35,845 nucleotides of DNA from Syntrophomonas sp. UBA5314 (GTDB lineage Bacteria; Bacillota; Syntrophomonadia; Syntrophomonadales; Syntrophomonadaceae). Within the stretch, counting starts at the first letter, position 1; each line of letters opens with the position of its first letter. Below the pieces are notes generated by a model. The model was not told the DNA's origin, ran no database searches, and saw only the letters and a program-made list of their open reading frames with translations. The translations under genes and the position numbers were made by a program. The DNA is taken from contig DHRK01000018.1 in the NCBI GenBank assembly GCA_002410325.1, forward strand, positions 1-35,845, in the 5' to 3' direction. Shown piece by piece: positions 7,002-14,694 of this stretch.

Positions 7002-8069
7002 CTACAATACCCCCTGCCTAAAAAAACTGACGATAAGCAAAATTATACCTATACCTGCCGATGCAGCCTGGATGGGAACTGCCAGCCTCATCTCCCTTTT
7101 GACTCCCGAAAGCGAAGTATAGGTGGAAGCCCCGGTGAAATTCATAGCCAGGTATGAAGAAATGGCCGGCACCAGCAATATGACAGCCATATTGGCTATC
7201 AGCCCCGGGCCGTTTCCAGGTCCCCCGTTTAGATAGATCGCCAGGGCGGCCCACAGGAATCCCAAAATCCACCCCTTCCAGGCAAAGGCCCGGCCGGGAA
7301 TGAAGGGAAGCAGAGCCGGAGTTGCTACTGCTCCTATAAGGACTGCGCCCAGGTAGGGGTAGACCCCTCCCCAGGTAACCCTGACCAGCCCGGTAAGGTG
7401 CAGTAATAGGAACAGGGCGGTGATGAGCAAAACCGGCTTCAATACGCCGACCAACTCCATTGGGGTTAAGACCAGCCGGTCCCGGAAGTTGAAGCGCACT
7501 TTCCGCATATCCGGGCTGGCTTTCATTTCATCCCTGAGGAAGCGGGGAATATCTTGGCCCCGAATCGGTCCGTAAACCACTTTGAAACCGGAGCGCCGGC
7601 GCACCTCGTGAGCGGCTACTCCCGCGGCCCCCAGCTGCGGCACTATTACGGTTCGGTGGCTGACAATCCGGGGCAGCCCCGTCACCGCAATCCGGGTTAC
7701 CAGTTCGTCAGTGCCGAAGGTGCCTTTGCCGGCCGCGCACCAGACGTTGATACCGGCTGTGTCGAGAACCAGTATCCAGGCATTAAGTCCGGTAAGTTCC
7801 CGGCGCAGGTAATCAAAACTCATTTTGTAATTGGCGGTAACCAAAACCGGTGAATCCGGGCCCGCTTCTCCCAAACGATACAGTCCGGGGCGGATTTTAT
7901 ATTCCATGCGCTTTACACCCCAGCGGGCCTTCCACGCCCCCAGGTAATCGTCCAGGTTTAGATCGCTGGAGGTCTGTATAATCGAATCCATGGGATTGGA
8001 GAAATCTTCGGTAATCTGGAAGACCATTGGTTTGGGAGCTGTAGACACGGGATTGCTTGCTTCGTTCAT
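7002..8069 (-). CDS. hgcA: Mercury methylation corrinoid protein HgcA
   Basis: A 355-residue protein with an N-terminal corrinoid-binding domain and a C-terminal membrane domain of about five hydrophobic segments (from roughly residue 235 on). The diagnostic cap-helix motif N-V-W-C-A-A-G-K is at residues 108-115; Cys111 is the predicted cobalt ligand, a feature known only from HgcA. It transfers a methyl group from cobalamin to Hg(II), making methylmercury; its native role is unknown. I chose the ATG at 8069, which overlaps the stop of the MarR gene (ATGA) and has GAGGTG upstream; a longer frame runs into the regulator. Length agrees with the family. Confidence 0.95.
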   Translation of the reverse strand: MNEASNPVSTAPKPMVFQITEDFSNPMDSIIQTSSDLNLDDYLGAWKARWGVKRMEYKIRPGLYRLGEAGPDSPVLVTANYKMSFDYLRRELTGLNAWILVLDTAGINVWCAAGKGTFGTDELVTRIAVTGLPRIVSHRTVIVPQLGAAGVAAHEVRRRSGFKVVYGPIRGQDIPRFLRDEMKASPDMRKVRFNFRDRLVLTPMELVGVLKPVLLITALFLLLHLTGLVRVTWGGVYPYLGAVLIGAVATPALLPFIPGRAFAWKGWILGFLWAALAIYLNGGPGNGPGLIANMAVILLVPAISSYLAMNFTGASTYTSLSGVKREMRLAVPIQAASAGIGIILLIVSFFRQGVL

Positions 8070-8536
8070 ACTTGACACCTCACAATATAAGGCCGGCAGC
8101 TGCAGGAGCAGCAGGAGTCCTGCAAAGCGCCGGTAAACAGCCGCACCGCCTGGTAGACTCCGGCTCTCTGCTCGGCCGGTATCCCGGCTTCCACTGAATC
8201 GATAAATCCCTTCAGGCATTCCCAGGCCCGGTTTCTCATCGCCTGGCCTTCTTCGCTGAGCCTTAGAAGCACAGCCCGTGAATCCTCCGGGGATTTTTCT
8301 TTTATTATCAGGTTCCGATTGACCAGAGGTTCGAGCAATCGGGTCGTCGTGCTTTTATCCACCGACAGCGCTGCATGCAGTTCAGACATCTTCATGCGCT
8401 GGCGTTCCGCTATGAAGTTCATAATGTTGAACTGGATAAAGGTTATCGGCTCACCGCATATTTCTTCCTGCTGGCAAAAGCGCAGGGCTTTAGAAATAGA
8501 AAAAAGCATCATCAAAAAATCCTGTTCGTCATTCAA
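8066..8536 (-). CDS. MarR-family regulator with C-terminal cysteine cluster, first gene of the hgcAB operon
   Basis: A 156-residue winged-helix protein: the recognition region M-S-E-L-H-A-A-L-S-V-D-K-S-T-T-T-R is followed by the wing D-S-R-A-V-L-L-R-L-S, as in MarR. Unusually the C-terminus carries five cysteines in 15 residues (D-S-C-C-S-C-S-C-R-P, then R-C), which could bind Hg(II), As(III) or another thiophilic metal. It is translationally coupled to hgcA (ATGA overlap) and a perfect palindrome covers its promoter, so it probably represses its own operon. I chose the TTG at 8536 because AAGAAGG lies 8 nt upstream; a TTG seven codons earlier (8557) has no ribosome site. Arsenic- or mercury-responsive ArsR regulators are known near hgcA elsewhere; a MarR one is less familiar. 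Confidence 0.85.
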   Translation of the reverse strand: MNDEQDFLMMLFSISKALRFCQQEEICGEPITFIQFNIMNFIAERQRMKMSELHAALSVDKSTTTRLLEPLVNRNLIIKEKSPEDSRAVLLRLSEEGQAMRNRAWECLKGFIDSVEAGIPAEQRAGVYQAVRLFTGALQDSCCSCSCRPYIVRCQV

Positions 8537-8576
8537 GGCTCTAGCCTTCTTTCTCAAATTTAACTTGATTCACGGT

Positions 8577-8599
8577 AATAGTTGTATAATACAACTATT
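8577..8599. promoter_or_regulatory. MarR-type operator palindrome
   Basis: AATAGTTGTAT-A-ATACAACTATT is a perfect 23-bp palindrome about 40 bp upstream of the regulator start. Size and TTG/CAA core fit MarR-family dimers. It covers the -10 box, which suits repression. Confidence 0.75.
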
Positions 8600-8614
8600 T
8601 TTAAAATTGATCAA
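8586..8614 (-). promoter_or_regulatory. Sigma-A type promoter of the marR-hgcA-hgcB operon
   Basis: Minus strand: TTGATC (8609-8614), 17-nt spacer, TATTAT (8586-8591). The -10 box lies inside the palindrome. Confidence 0.7.
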
Positions 8615-8632
8615 CCCCCCGGCATAATCCCC

Positions 8633-8678
8633 AAAACAAACGAACCATTGTTCAAACAGTACGCTTGAGCAATAGTTC
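8633..8678 (-). terminator. Terminator of the nif/isc-type operon
   Basis: A 14-bp hairpin (8642-8655 with 8665-8678, one mismatch and one wobble), followed on the minus strand by GTTTGTTTTG. It lies 65 bp after the last nifS stop and before the hgc promoter. Confidence 0.6.
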
Positions 8679-8743
8679 TTAGCAGAGTTAAATTCATTTA
8701 ATTCTTTACCGAGAAAATAAGTTAAAGAACATCCCGATCAGCT

Positions 8744-9898
8744 TTAAGAAAGGGACCAGATCAGCCGGGAGCGTTCCACCAGGCCGGGGAGGATTTGCAT
8801 CAAACGCTCTACGTCGGCGGCACTGTTGGCCCGGCCCAGGCTCAATCTGAGCGAACCCAGCGCAACTTCGTTTTTAAGCCCCAGGGCGGTTAGAACATGG
8901 GAGGCCTGAAAGGAATTGGAGCTGCAGGCGGAAGCACTGGAAGCCGCAATACCCTCGGCATCAAGGAAATTGACCAGAGAATCTCCTTCAACTCCCGGAA
9001 AAACAAAACTGGCGTGTCCGGGAAGCCTGAACCGGGGATGCCCGGTCAGGTAGCTCTGGGGGATTTCTTCCTGGATCCGTTTTATGAGGAGTCCTCCCAA
9101 GCCGTTTAACCGGTCCACATTTTCCGCAAGCTGTTCCCCGGCCATTTCGGCCGCCTGCCCCAAGCCGACTATGCCCGGTATGTTTTCAGTTCCCGAGCGC
9201 CATTTTCTCTCCTGTCCCCCGCCGTGAGCGAGCGGAGTGAGGTTTACCCCCGAACGGACGTATAACGCCCCGGCTCCCTTGGGGCCGTAGAATTTGTGGG
9301 CGGAAAGGGATAGCAGGTCAACTTGGAGTTCTTTGACCTTCACCGGGATACGCCCGGTCGACTGCACGGCGTCGGTGTGCAGAGTAATTCCTCGCTGCCG
9401 GGCAATTTGCCCGATTTCTTCAAGCGGCTGGACGGTTCCGATTTCATTATTGGCATGCATAATACTGATCAAGATAGTATCTTTACGTATCATCTTAAGC
9501 AAATGCTCAGGATTGACCCGGCCATAGAAGTCAACCGGAAGCACGGTTACTTCAAACCCGCTCTGGGCCAGGTGTTTAAAGGTATGAAGCACCGCATGAT
9601 GTTCAATGGCCGAAGTGATCATATGCCTTCCCCGGTCTTGCCCGGCCAGGGCGCTGCCTATGATAGCCAGGTTGTCGGCTTCGGTGCCGCCGCTGGTAAA
9701 CACGATCTCCTGGGGGTCGGCTCCTATCAGATCCGCTACCTGTCTACGGGCCTTGTCCAGCAGCGCCCGGGCTGCTTTTCCCGGTGTATGCAGACTGGAA
9801 GGATTTCCCCACCCATGGGTAAGGGCCTCCAACATTACCTCTGCTACTTTCGGCGCAACTGGTGTGGTTGCACTGTGATCCATATAGACTCTCTGCAT
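8744..9898 (-). CDS. Cysteine desulfurase, NifS/IscS family (second copy)
   Basis: A 384-residue PLP enzyme that removes sulfur from cysteine as a persulfide for Fe-S clusters or thiolation. It shows the family opening MDHSATTPV, the SGGTEADN motif, the PLP-lysine motif SAHKFYGPKG, the GTENIPGI segment and the active-site cysteine loop SSASACSSNS. The start is the ATG at 9898 with AAGGAG upstream; a longer frame beginning near 10009 has no ribosome site. It is the last gene of the iscR-nifS-nifU-nifS run, 61 bp after nifU, so the scaffold gene is flanked by two desulfurase genes. The partner of this copy is unknown; it may supply a separate sulfur acceptor. Confidence 0.92.
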   Translation of the reverse strand: MQRVYMDHSATTPVAPKVAEVMLEALTHGWGNPSSLHTPGKAARALLDKARRQVADLIGADPQEIVFTSGGTEADNLAIIGSALAGQDRGRHMITSAIEHHAVLHTFKHLAQSGFEVTVLPVDFYGRVNPEHLLKMIRKDTILISIMHANNEIGTVQPLEEIGQIARQRGITLHTDAVQSTGRIPVKVKELQVDLLSLSAHKFYGPKGAGALYVRSGVNLTPLAHGGGQERKWRSGTENIPGIVGLGQAAEMAGEQLAENVDRLNGLGGLLIKRIQEEIPQSYLTGHPRFRLPGHASFVFPGVEGDSLVNFLDAEGIAASSASACSSNSFQASHVLTALGLKNEVALGSLRLSLGRANSAADVERLMQILPGLVERSRLIWSLS

Positions 9899-9959
9899 AA
9901 CCCGCTCCTTCAATGGATATGAGCTCCGCTGTCCAATACTATTAACTCCATTATAATCA

Positions 9960-10331
9960 TCAGGCGTCCCGCCGCGCCATATAATCCTGAATAGCCTGGT
10001 GAAGAGCATCGGCCGCCAGATTGGAACAGTGCATTTTTACCGGCGGAAGACCGTCCAGGGCCTCGGCTACAGTTCGATTGGTGATGCGCTCCGCCTCTTC
10101 CAGGGTTTTGCCCTTAACCATTTCCGTCACCATGCTGCTGGTGGCTATAGCCGCCGCGCAGCCAAAGGTTTTAAACTTGATGTCTTCTATAATATTATCT
10201 TTAACCTGAATCTCGATATGCATGATATCCCCGCATACCGGGTTGCCCACTTCACCCACCCCGTCGGCGTTGTTCAGGCATCCCGCATTCCTGGGATTCA
10301 TAAAGTGATCCATTACCTTTACACTATACAT
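9960..10331 (-). CDS. nifU: Fe-S cluster scaffold, IscU/NifU N-terminal type
   Basis: A 123-residue scaffold on which [2Fe-2S]/[4Fe-4S] clusters are built from sulfur supplied by the neighbouring desulfurase. The three ligand cysteines are visible: NPVCGD, FGCAAAIA and MHCSNLA, plus the conserved aspartate of CGD. It is a stand-alone IscU-like domain without the C-terminal Nfu domain, as in many Clostridia. Its ATG overlaps the TGA of the upstream nifS (TGATG), indicating coupled translation and a 1:1 partnership with that copy. One additional cysteine (A-G-C-L-N-N) lies near residue 18. Confidence 0.93.
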   Translation of the reverse strand: MYSVKVMDHFMNPRNAGCLNNADGVGEVGNPVCGDIMHIEIQVKDNIIEDIKFKTFGCAAAIATSSMVTEMVKGKTLEEAERITNRTVAEALDGLPPVKMHCSNLAADALHQAIQDYMARRDA

Positions 10332-11503
10332 CAGTTGCTTCCTCCTTTGCTATACAAGGGCGACATCTTGCGCAGGTTCCCGATTATCTTGGGCAGTACT
10401 TCCAAAACATAATCAACGTCGTCCTCGGTATTGTCTTTCCCCAAAGTCAGGCGCAGCGAGCCATGGGCAATTTCATGAGGGAGGCCGATGGCCAGCAAAA
10501 CATGCGAAGGGTCCAAGGCGCCTGAGGTGCAGGCGGAACCGCTGGATCCCATAATCCCGTAGCTATCCAGCATCAGCAGAATGGATTCGCCTTCTACGAA
10601 TCGAAAGCATACGCTGACACTGCCCGGAACCCGGTTGTCCGGATCTCCGGTAGGAATGGTGTCGGGAATGCTCTGTAATAGGCCTTCCCGCAGCCTGCTT
10701 CCCAGGGCGGTTAAGCGCCTGGAAAGCTCATCCATACGCTGCCCGGCCAGTTCGGCCGCCTTGCCAAAGCCCACTATCCCGGGGATGTTTTCCGTTCCGG
10801 CCCGCATTTTATTTTCCTGAGGTCCGCCGTGAAACAGAGAGCCGGTTTTTATACCTTTCTTGATGTAAAGGCATCCTACCCCCTTGGGTCCGTAAAGCTT
10901 ATGGCTGGAGGCTGACAACATATCAATACCTATACTCTTCACATCTATCGGAACCTTACCAAAAGTCTGCACCGCGTCGGTATGAAATGCGGCTCCCGCC
11001 TGATGGGCTATGTCAACCAGCTCTTTTAGCGGCTGTATGGTGCCGATTTCATTGTTAGCGTGCATGATTGTCACCAGCGCAGTATCAGGCCTGATAGCCG
11101 CTTTCAGGCTCTCCGGCTCGACCCGGCCCAGTTCGTCAACCGGCAGAACGGTTAAATCAAATCCGGACTTTTCCAGGTATAAGCAGGTGTCCAAAACCGC
11201 ATGATGTTCAATAGCGGAGCTTATTAAATGCTTGCCCCGCTTGGGATTGCTTAACATATAGGAGATTATGGCCTGATTATCGGCTTCAGTCCCCCCGCTG
11301 GTAAAAAACACTTCCCGGGGATTGGCACCAATTAAAGCCGCTATTTGCTCCCGGGACTTTTCTAAAGCACGGCGGGCCGACCGGCCTTTGGCATGAACGC
11401 TGGAAGGGTTACCATAATCATAGGAATAGTAGGGTATCATGGCGTCAAAAACGGTTGTGTCCACTGGCGTTGTGGCACTGTGATCCATATAAATCTCTCG
11501 CAT
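10331..11503 (-). CDS. nifS: Cysteine desulfurase, NifS/IscS family (first copy)
   Basis: A 390-residue PLP-dependent cysteine desulfurase. Motifs in order: MDHSATTPV at the N-terminus, SGGTEADN, EHHAVLD with the catalytic histidine, SSHKLYGPKG with the PLP lysine, GTENIPGI, and the mobile cysteine loop GSSGSACTSG. AGGAGG precedes the ATG. It sits between the Rrf2 regulator and the nifU scaffold, overlapping the latter, so it is the likely sulfur donor for that scaffold. The arrangement iscR-nifS-nifU is the usual Clostridia minimal Fe-S operon; the nadA gene upstream encodes a cluster-dependent enzyme that would be a client. Confidence 0.95.
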   Translation of the reverse strand: MREIYMDHSATTPVDTTVFDAMIPYYSYDYGNPSSVHAKGRSARRALEKSREQIAALIGANPREVFFTSGGTEADNQAIISYMLSNPKRGKHLISSAIEHHAVLDTCLYLEKSGFDLTVLPVDELGRVEPESLKAAIRPDTALVTIMHANNEIGTIQPLKELVDIAHQAGAAFHTDAVQTFGKVPIDVKSIGIDMLSASSHKLYGPKGVGCLYIKKGIKTGSLFHGGPQENKMRAGTENIPGIVGFGKAAELAGQRMDELSRRLTALGSRLREGLLQSIPDTIPTGDPDNRVPGSVSVCFRFVEGESILLMLDSYGIMGSSGSACTSGALDPSHVLLAIGLPHEIAHGSLRLTLGKDNTEDDVDYVLEVLPKIIGNLRKMSPLYSKGGSN

Positions 11504-11537
11504 GTCATCTACCTCCTCTAGGATTCCAAATTATAAT

Positions 11538-12005
11538 TTAGCATTTCCTATCATGATCATCGCCGAGCAAAATCGGATTGGTATTCTCCATCACATCGGA
11601 TTCACGGGCCAGGTCTTCCAAAGTATAGGAATCCAAGACCTCACACATGGTATCTCTTAATTTGGTCCAAACTTTTCTGGTTACACAATAATCGGCGCGC
11701 CGGCATTCGTCTAGATTGAGTTCATTAACACAATCAACCGGAGCAATAGGACCTTCTAAAACCCTTATAATGTCTCCGACCGTTATTTTGGCAGCGCTTC
11801 TCCCCAGCACATATCCCCCCTGGGCGCCGCGCAGGCTCTTTACCAGGCCGGCTTGTTTCAGGGGAATGAGCAGCTGCTCCAAATACCGGCTGGACAAACT
11901 TTGACGCTGGGCAATCGTATGAATAGCCACCGGCCCGGCATCTTGTTGTTGGGCGATATCCACCATAGCCCTCAGACCGTATCTCCCTTTGGTCGATAAT
12001 TTCAC
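11538..12005 (-). CDS. iscR: Rrf2-family Fe-S-sensing regulator (IscR type)
   Basis: A 155-residue winged-helix protein opening MKLSTKGRYGLRAM, typical for IscR and CymR. Cys92, Cys101 and Cys107 (DCVNELNLDECRRADYC) match the three cysteine ligands of the IscR [2Fe-2S] cluster, so it probably senses cluster status and controls the nifS-nifU genes that follow; CymR proteins lack these cysteines. I chose the GTG at 12005, which gives the family N-terminus and has GGGGAG upstream; a TTG two codons earlier touches that ribosome site. Only 58 bp separate it from the nadA stop, so it may be read from the nadA promoter. Confidence 0.9.
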   Translation of the reverse strand: MKLSTKGRYGLRAMVDIAQQQDAGPVAIHTIAQRQSLSSRYLEQLLIPLKQAGLVKSLRGAQGGYVLGRSAAKITVGDIIRVLEGPIAPVDCVNELNLDECRRADYCVTRKVWTKLRDTMCEVLDSYTLEDLARESDVMENTNPILLGDDHDRKC

Positions 12006-12063
12006 TGCCAACTCCCCTTTTCACTGTCTTCTGCGGCGCCCTACCAGTTGTTTACGAAGCCGG

Positions 12064-12984
12064 TTAAGATGCCAGTTCGATCATCTTCTCCAGGGCCAGG
12101 GCCGCTTTTACCCTGATATCTTCCAGCACCGTTATTATAGTCTCTCTGTTTTCTATCGAATTTAAGATCTTCTCCAGAGTGATGCTTTTCATATTGGGAC
12201 AAATCAATTCTTCCGAGGCCATAATAAGGTTCTTATCCGGGCTCACCTTTAAGATGGGATGCAGGATGCCGCATTCCGTACCGATAATAAAGTCATGAGC
12301 CTCGGATTTGGTCACGTAATCCAAAATCCCAGCGGTGCTTCCTGCGTAGTCAGCCATCGCTATCACCTCCGGTTTGCACTCGGGGTGAACCAGCAGCAAG
12401 GCTCCGGGATGCATCTCCTTCAACCTGGCGATTTCCTCTGCTTCCAGCCTGTCGTGAATGGGACAGGCGGAGGGATACGATTCCAGGCTGCGGCCCAATT
12501 TTTTAGCCACATTGGCAGCCAAATTCTGATCGGGGATAAAATAAATTTCCCTGTCAGCCGGCAGCTTGCGAATTATCTTTTCCGCGTTGGATGAAGTGCA
12601 GCATACATCGCTGACCGCCTTGACATCGGCCGGAGTATTTACGTAAGTCACCACCATGCTGTTGGGATGCTTTTTCTTAAAATCAACAATATACTCGGCG
12701 GTAATACTGTTGGCCATGGGACAGGTAGCCGCGGGTTCAGGGGACAAAACGGTTCTGCCCGGGCACAATATGGCAGCCGTTTCAGCCATAAAGTCCACCC
12801 CGGCTACCAGGATGGTTTCGCTGCTTGAATTTCTGGCCGCCAGCGCCATGGCATATGAATCACCTACAAAATCAGCAATATCCTGAATCTCATCTCTCTG
12901 GTAATAATGCGCGATAATGAAAAGCGATTGCTCGTTTTTTTTCCGGAGTATTGCTTCACTGATGTGGTCTAACGGTCTGTTCAT
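12064..12984 (-). CDS. nadA: Quinolinate synthase NadA
   Basis: A 306-residue [4Fe-4S] enzyme that condenses iminoaspartate with dihydroxyacetone phosphate to quinolinate, the first NAD ring precursor. The three cluster cysteines appear in AATCPMAN, TECGILHP and ICPNMKSI, and the substrate motif IIAHYYQRDEIQ is at the N-terminus. I start at the ATG (12984) preceded by GAGGA; the upstream in-frame GTG lies inside that ribosome site. NadB and NadC are not in the window. Its position directly before iscR and the nifS-nifU genes makes sense because its cluster is oxygen-labile and must be assembled. Confidence 0.95.
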   Translation of the reverse strand: MNRPLDHISEAILRKKNEQSLFIIAHYYQRDEIQDIADFVGDSYAMALAARNSSSETILVAGVDFMAETAAILCPGRTVLSPEPAATCPMANSITAEYIVDFKKKHPNSMVVTYVNTPADVKAVSDVCCTSSNAEKIIRKLPADREIYFIPDQNLAANVAKKLGRSLESYPSACPIHDRLEAEEIARLKEMHPGALLLVHPECKPEVIAMADYAGSTAGILDYVTKSEAHDFIIGTECGILHPILKVSPDKNLIMASEELICPNMKSITLEKILNSIENRETIITVLEDIRVKAALALEKMIELAS

Positions 12985-13073
12985 ATCACACGTCCTCACT
13001 ATTCTATTAACCCTTAGTATAACCTTTCAATAATATAACACATAACCCTATAGTTTTACTAGAATTTTTAAAT

Positions 13074-13104
13074 AAAAATAGCGCCAAAATTTTGCAAGGT
13101 GCTA
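13074..13104 (-). terminator. Terminator after larE
   Basis: Stem TAGCACC/GGCGCTA on the minus strand (7 bp, one G-T pair), 12-nt loop, then TTTTTATTT. It separates larE from the nadA transcript. Confidence 0.65.
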
Positions 13105-13169
13105 AATACTTCCGTTGCCTTATATATGTAAATCAGAACCCATTTCGAGCTTTCCTGTGGAGCTAATCT

Positions 13170-13970
13170 TTAGCCCTGATTCATGCTTCCCATCCGGTAG
13201 CCTTGCATGTCGAGGGTGACGTAATGAAAGCCCAGCTTTTTTAAATGTTCGGCAATATGATCCATCATAGCTTCCGCAGCCAGTAACCGGCGTTTATCAC
13301 TTCCAACCTCGATCCGGGCCAGATCTCCGTGCATTCGAACCCTTACCTGTTTAAAACCGAGGCCGATTAAATACTCTTCAGCCTGTTCCACCATGGCTAG
13401 CTTCTCCAGGTTTATCTTGTCGCCGGTTGCAAACCGGGAAGCCAGGCAGGCGGCCGCTGCTTTATCCCAGGTATCCAGGCCCATTTGCCTGGACAGATGC
13501 CTTATCTCCTTTTTACCCAGACCAGCTTCCAGCAAAGGGCTTTTTATTCCCAACTCCTGGATGGCTTTCATGCCCGGGCGAAAGTCTTCAAGATCGTCCA
13601 CATTGGAGCCATCCGCCACCTCAGCTATTCCCCGTTCGCGGGCTATATTCTTTAAAAACCCGAAGAGCTGCCGCTTGCAAAGATAACAGCGTTCCATGGA
13701 ATTTTCAGCAAATCCCGGAATGCTCAGTTGTTCTATCGGTATTAGCGATAATTCTACCTGCAGCAATCCCGTCAGGCGCTGGCATTCCTTGAACTCTCTT
13801 TCCGGGTAGAGTGGTGATATGGCGGTGATCGCCCGGGCCTTGTCCCCCAGCATTTCTCTGGCAACGGCCAGTAAAAAAGTACTGTCCACCCCACCTGAAA
13901 AAGCAACCAGCAAGCTCCCCATCGACCGTATATTTTGCTTTAGCCAGGCAAGTTTTTTTTCAGTCTCCAT
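13170..13970 (-). CDS. larE: LarE-type ATP-dependent sulfur transferase
   Basis: A 266-residue PP-loop protein (SGGVDST, residues 25-31). LarE adenylates pyridinium-dicarboxylate mononucleotide and donates sulfur for the nickel-pincer cofactor of lactate racemase and related enzymes. Three cysteines stand out: Cys95 and Cys98 (ERCYLCK) and Cys175 (AACLASR). The last matches the sacrificial cysteine of Lactobacillus LarE; the full set fits the LarE class that holds a [4Fe-4S] cluster and can work catalytically. larA, larB and larC are absent here, so it is an orphan and the true substrate is uncertain. It lies upstream of nadA and the Fe-S genes, in line with a sulfur-transfer theme. ATG follows GGGG. 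Confidence 0.85.
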   Translation of the reverse strand: METEKKLAWLKQNIRSMGSLLVAFSGGVDSTFLLAVAREMLGDKARAITAISPLYPEREFKECQRLTGLLQVELSLIPIEQLSIPGFAENSMERCYLCKRQLFGFLKNIARERGIAEVADGSNVDDLEDFRPGMKAIQELGIKSPLLEAGLGKKEIRHLSRQMGLDTWDKAAAACLASRFATGDKINLEKLAMVEQAEEYLIGLGFKQVRVRMHGDLARIEVGSDKRRLLAAEAMMDHIAEHLKKLGFHYVTLDMQGYRMGSMNQG

Positions 13971-14058
13971 ATAAACCCCATTTCCTAATCAATTCTACCT
14001 GAAAAACTACCGCCGAACTCAGCTGTATGCATAAATATTTTAGTCTTTTTTACTTATC

Positions 14059-14673
14059 TCAATATATAAATGGGATATACCTTTTGGTTTTATTTTTGTA
14101 CTCTATGTACTCTCGCCCAAAAGTTTTTTCCAAAAAATCCTCTTCACATCTTACCTGGATTTCGAGGGTGTAGATAAAAAATATATTTAAAACAAATATA
14201 GCCCAGGTTGGCCAAATCAACCATACACCTATATTGAGAATATACAACCCCAGATACGTCGGGTTCCTGATGATTTTATACAGGCCGGTCGTGATCAAAT
14301 CAGTTTTAATGGTTTCATCAATACCCACCCGCCATGACTTCCCCATTTTTACTTGAGCATACAGGCAAAAACATAACCCGATCATTCCAAGCGCAAAACC
14401 TATATATTTTATAGCGTTTTGATTCAATATCCCGGATCTGCTAAATAAGGAGTAAAATTGTACGTTTACGGTATGAAAAAAGATCAAAAAGACGGCATAC
14501 CCGGTTAACAGGTTAAACATCCCACCCATATATCTTTGCAGGTTGGATTCAGATTTCTTAAGCACCTCCGGATCAATTCCGGTGTTTTTGGTTTGCCGTA
14601 CCCTTTTTACTTTCCATAAAAGAAAATATATGATCAATAATGTTCCGACCAAAAGTCCTCCAGTGATGTCCAT
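14059..14673 (-). CDS. Integral-membrane methyltransferase, isoprenylcysteine carboxyl-methyltransferase (ICMT)-like
   Basis: A 204-residue membrane protein with about five hydrophobic segments. The C-terminal half has the ICMT/PEMT-type SAM site: G-K-S-W-R-V-G followed by G-L-Y-K-I-I-R-N-P-T-Y-L-G and then an E-E-x-F-L-x-x-x-F-G-x-x-Y motif. Bacterial members methylate small or lipid substrates; the substrate here is unknown. It lies 21 bp after cadA, so it belongs to the cadC-cadA operon; similar pairings of such a gene with metal ATPases occur in other bacteria, but a metal role is inference. I chose the second ATG (14673) because GGAGAGG lies 7 nt upstream. Confidence 0.75.
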   Translation of the reverse strand: MDITGGLLVGTLLIIYFLLWKVKRVRQTKNTGIDPEVLKKSESNLQRYMGGMFNLLTGYAVFLIFFHTVNVQFYSLFSRSGILNQNAIKYIGFALGMIGLCFCLYAQVKMGKSWRVGIDETIKTDLITTGLYKIIRNPTYLGLYILNIGVWLIWPTWAIFVLNIFFIYTLEIQVRCEEDFLEKTFGREYIEYKNKTKRYIPFIY

Positions 14674-14694
14674 TCTACAGCCTCTCCACATCCC

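Noticed and set aside
8066..8219. Longer HgcA start inside the MarR gene
   Set aside because: It would overlap the regulator by about 150 bp and lacks a ribosome site; the ATG at 8069 has one and gives the family length.
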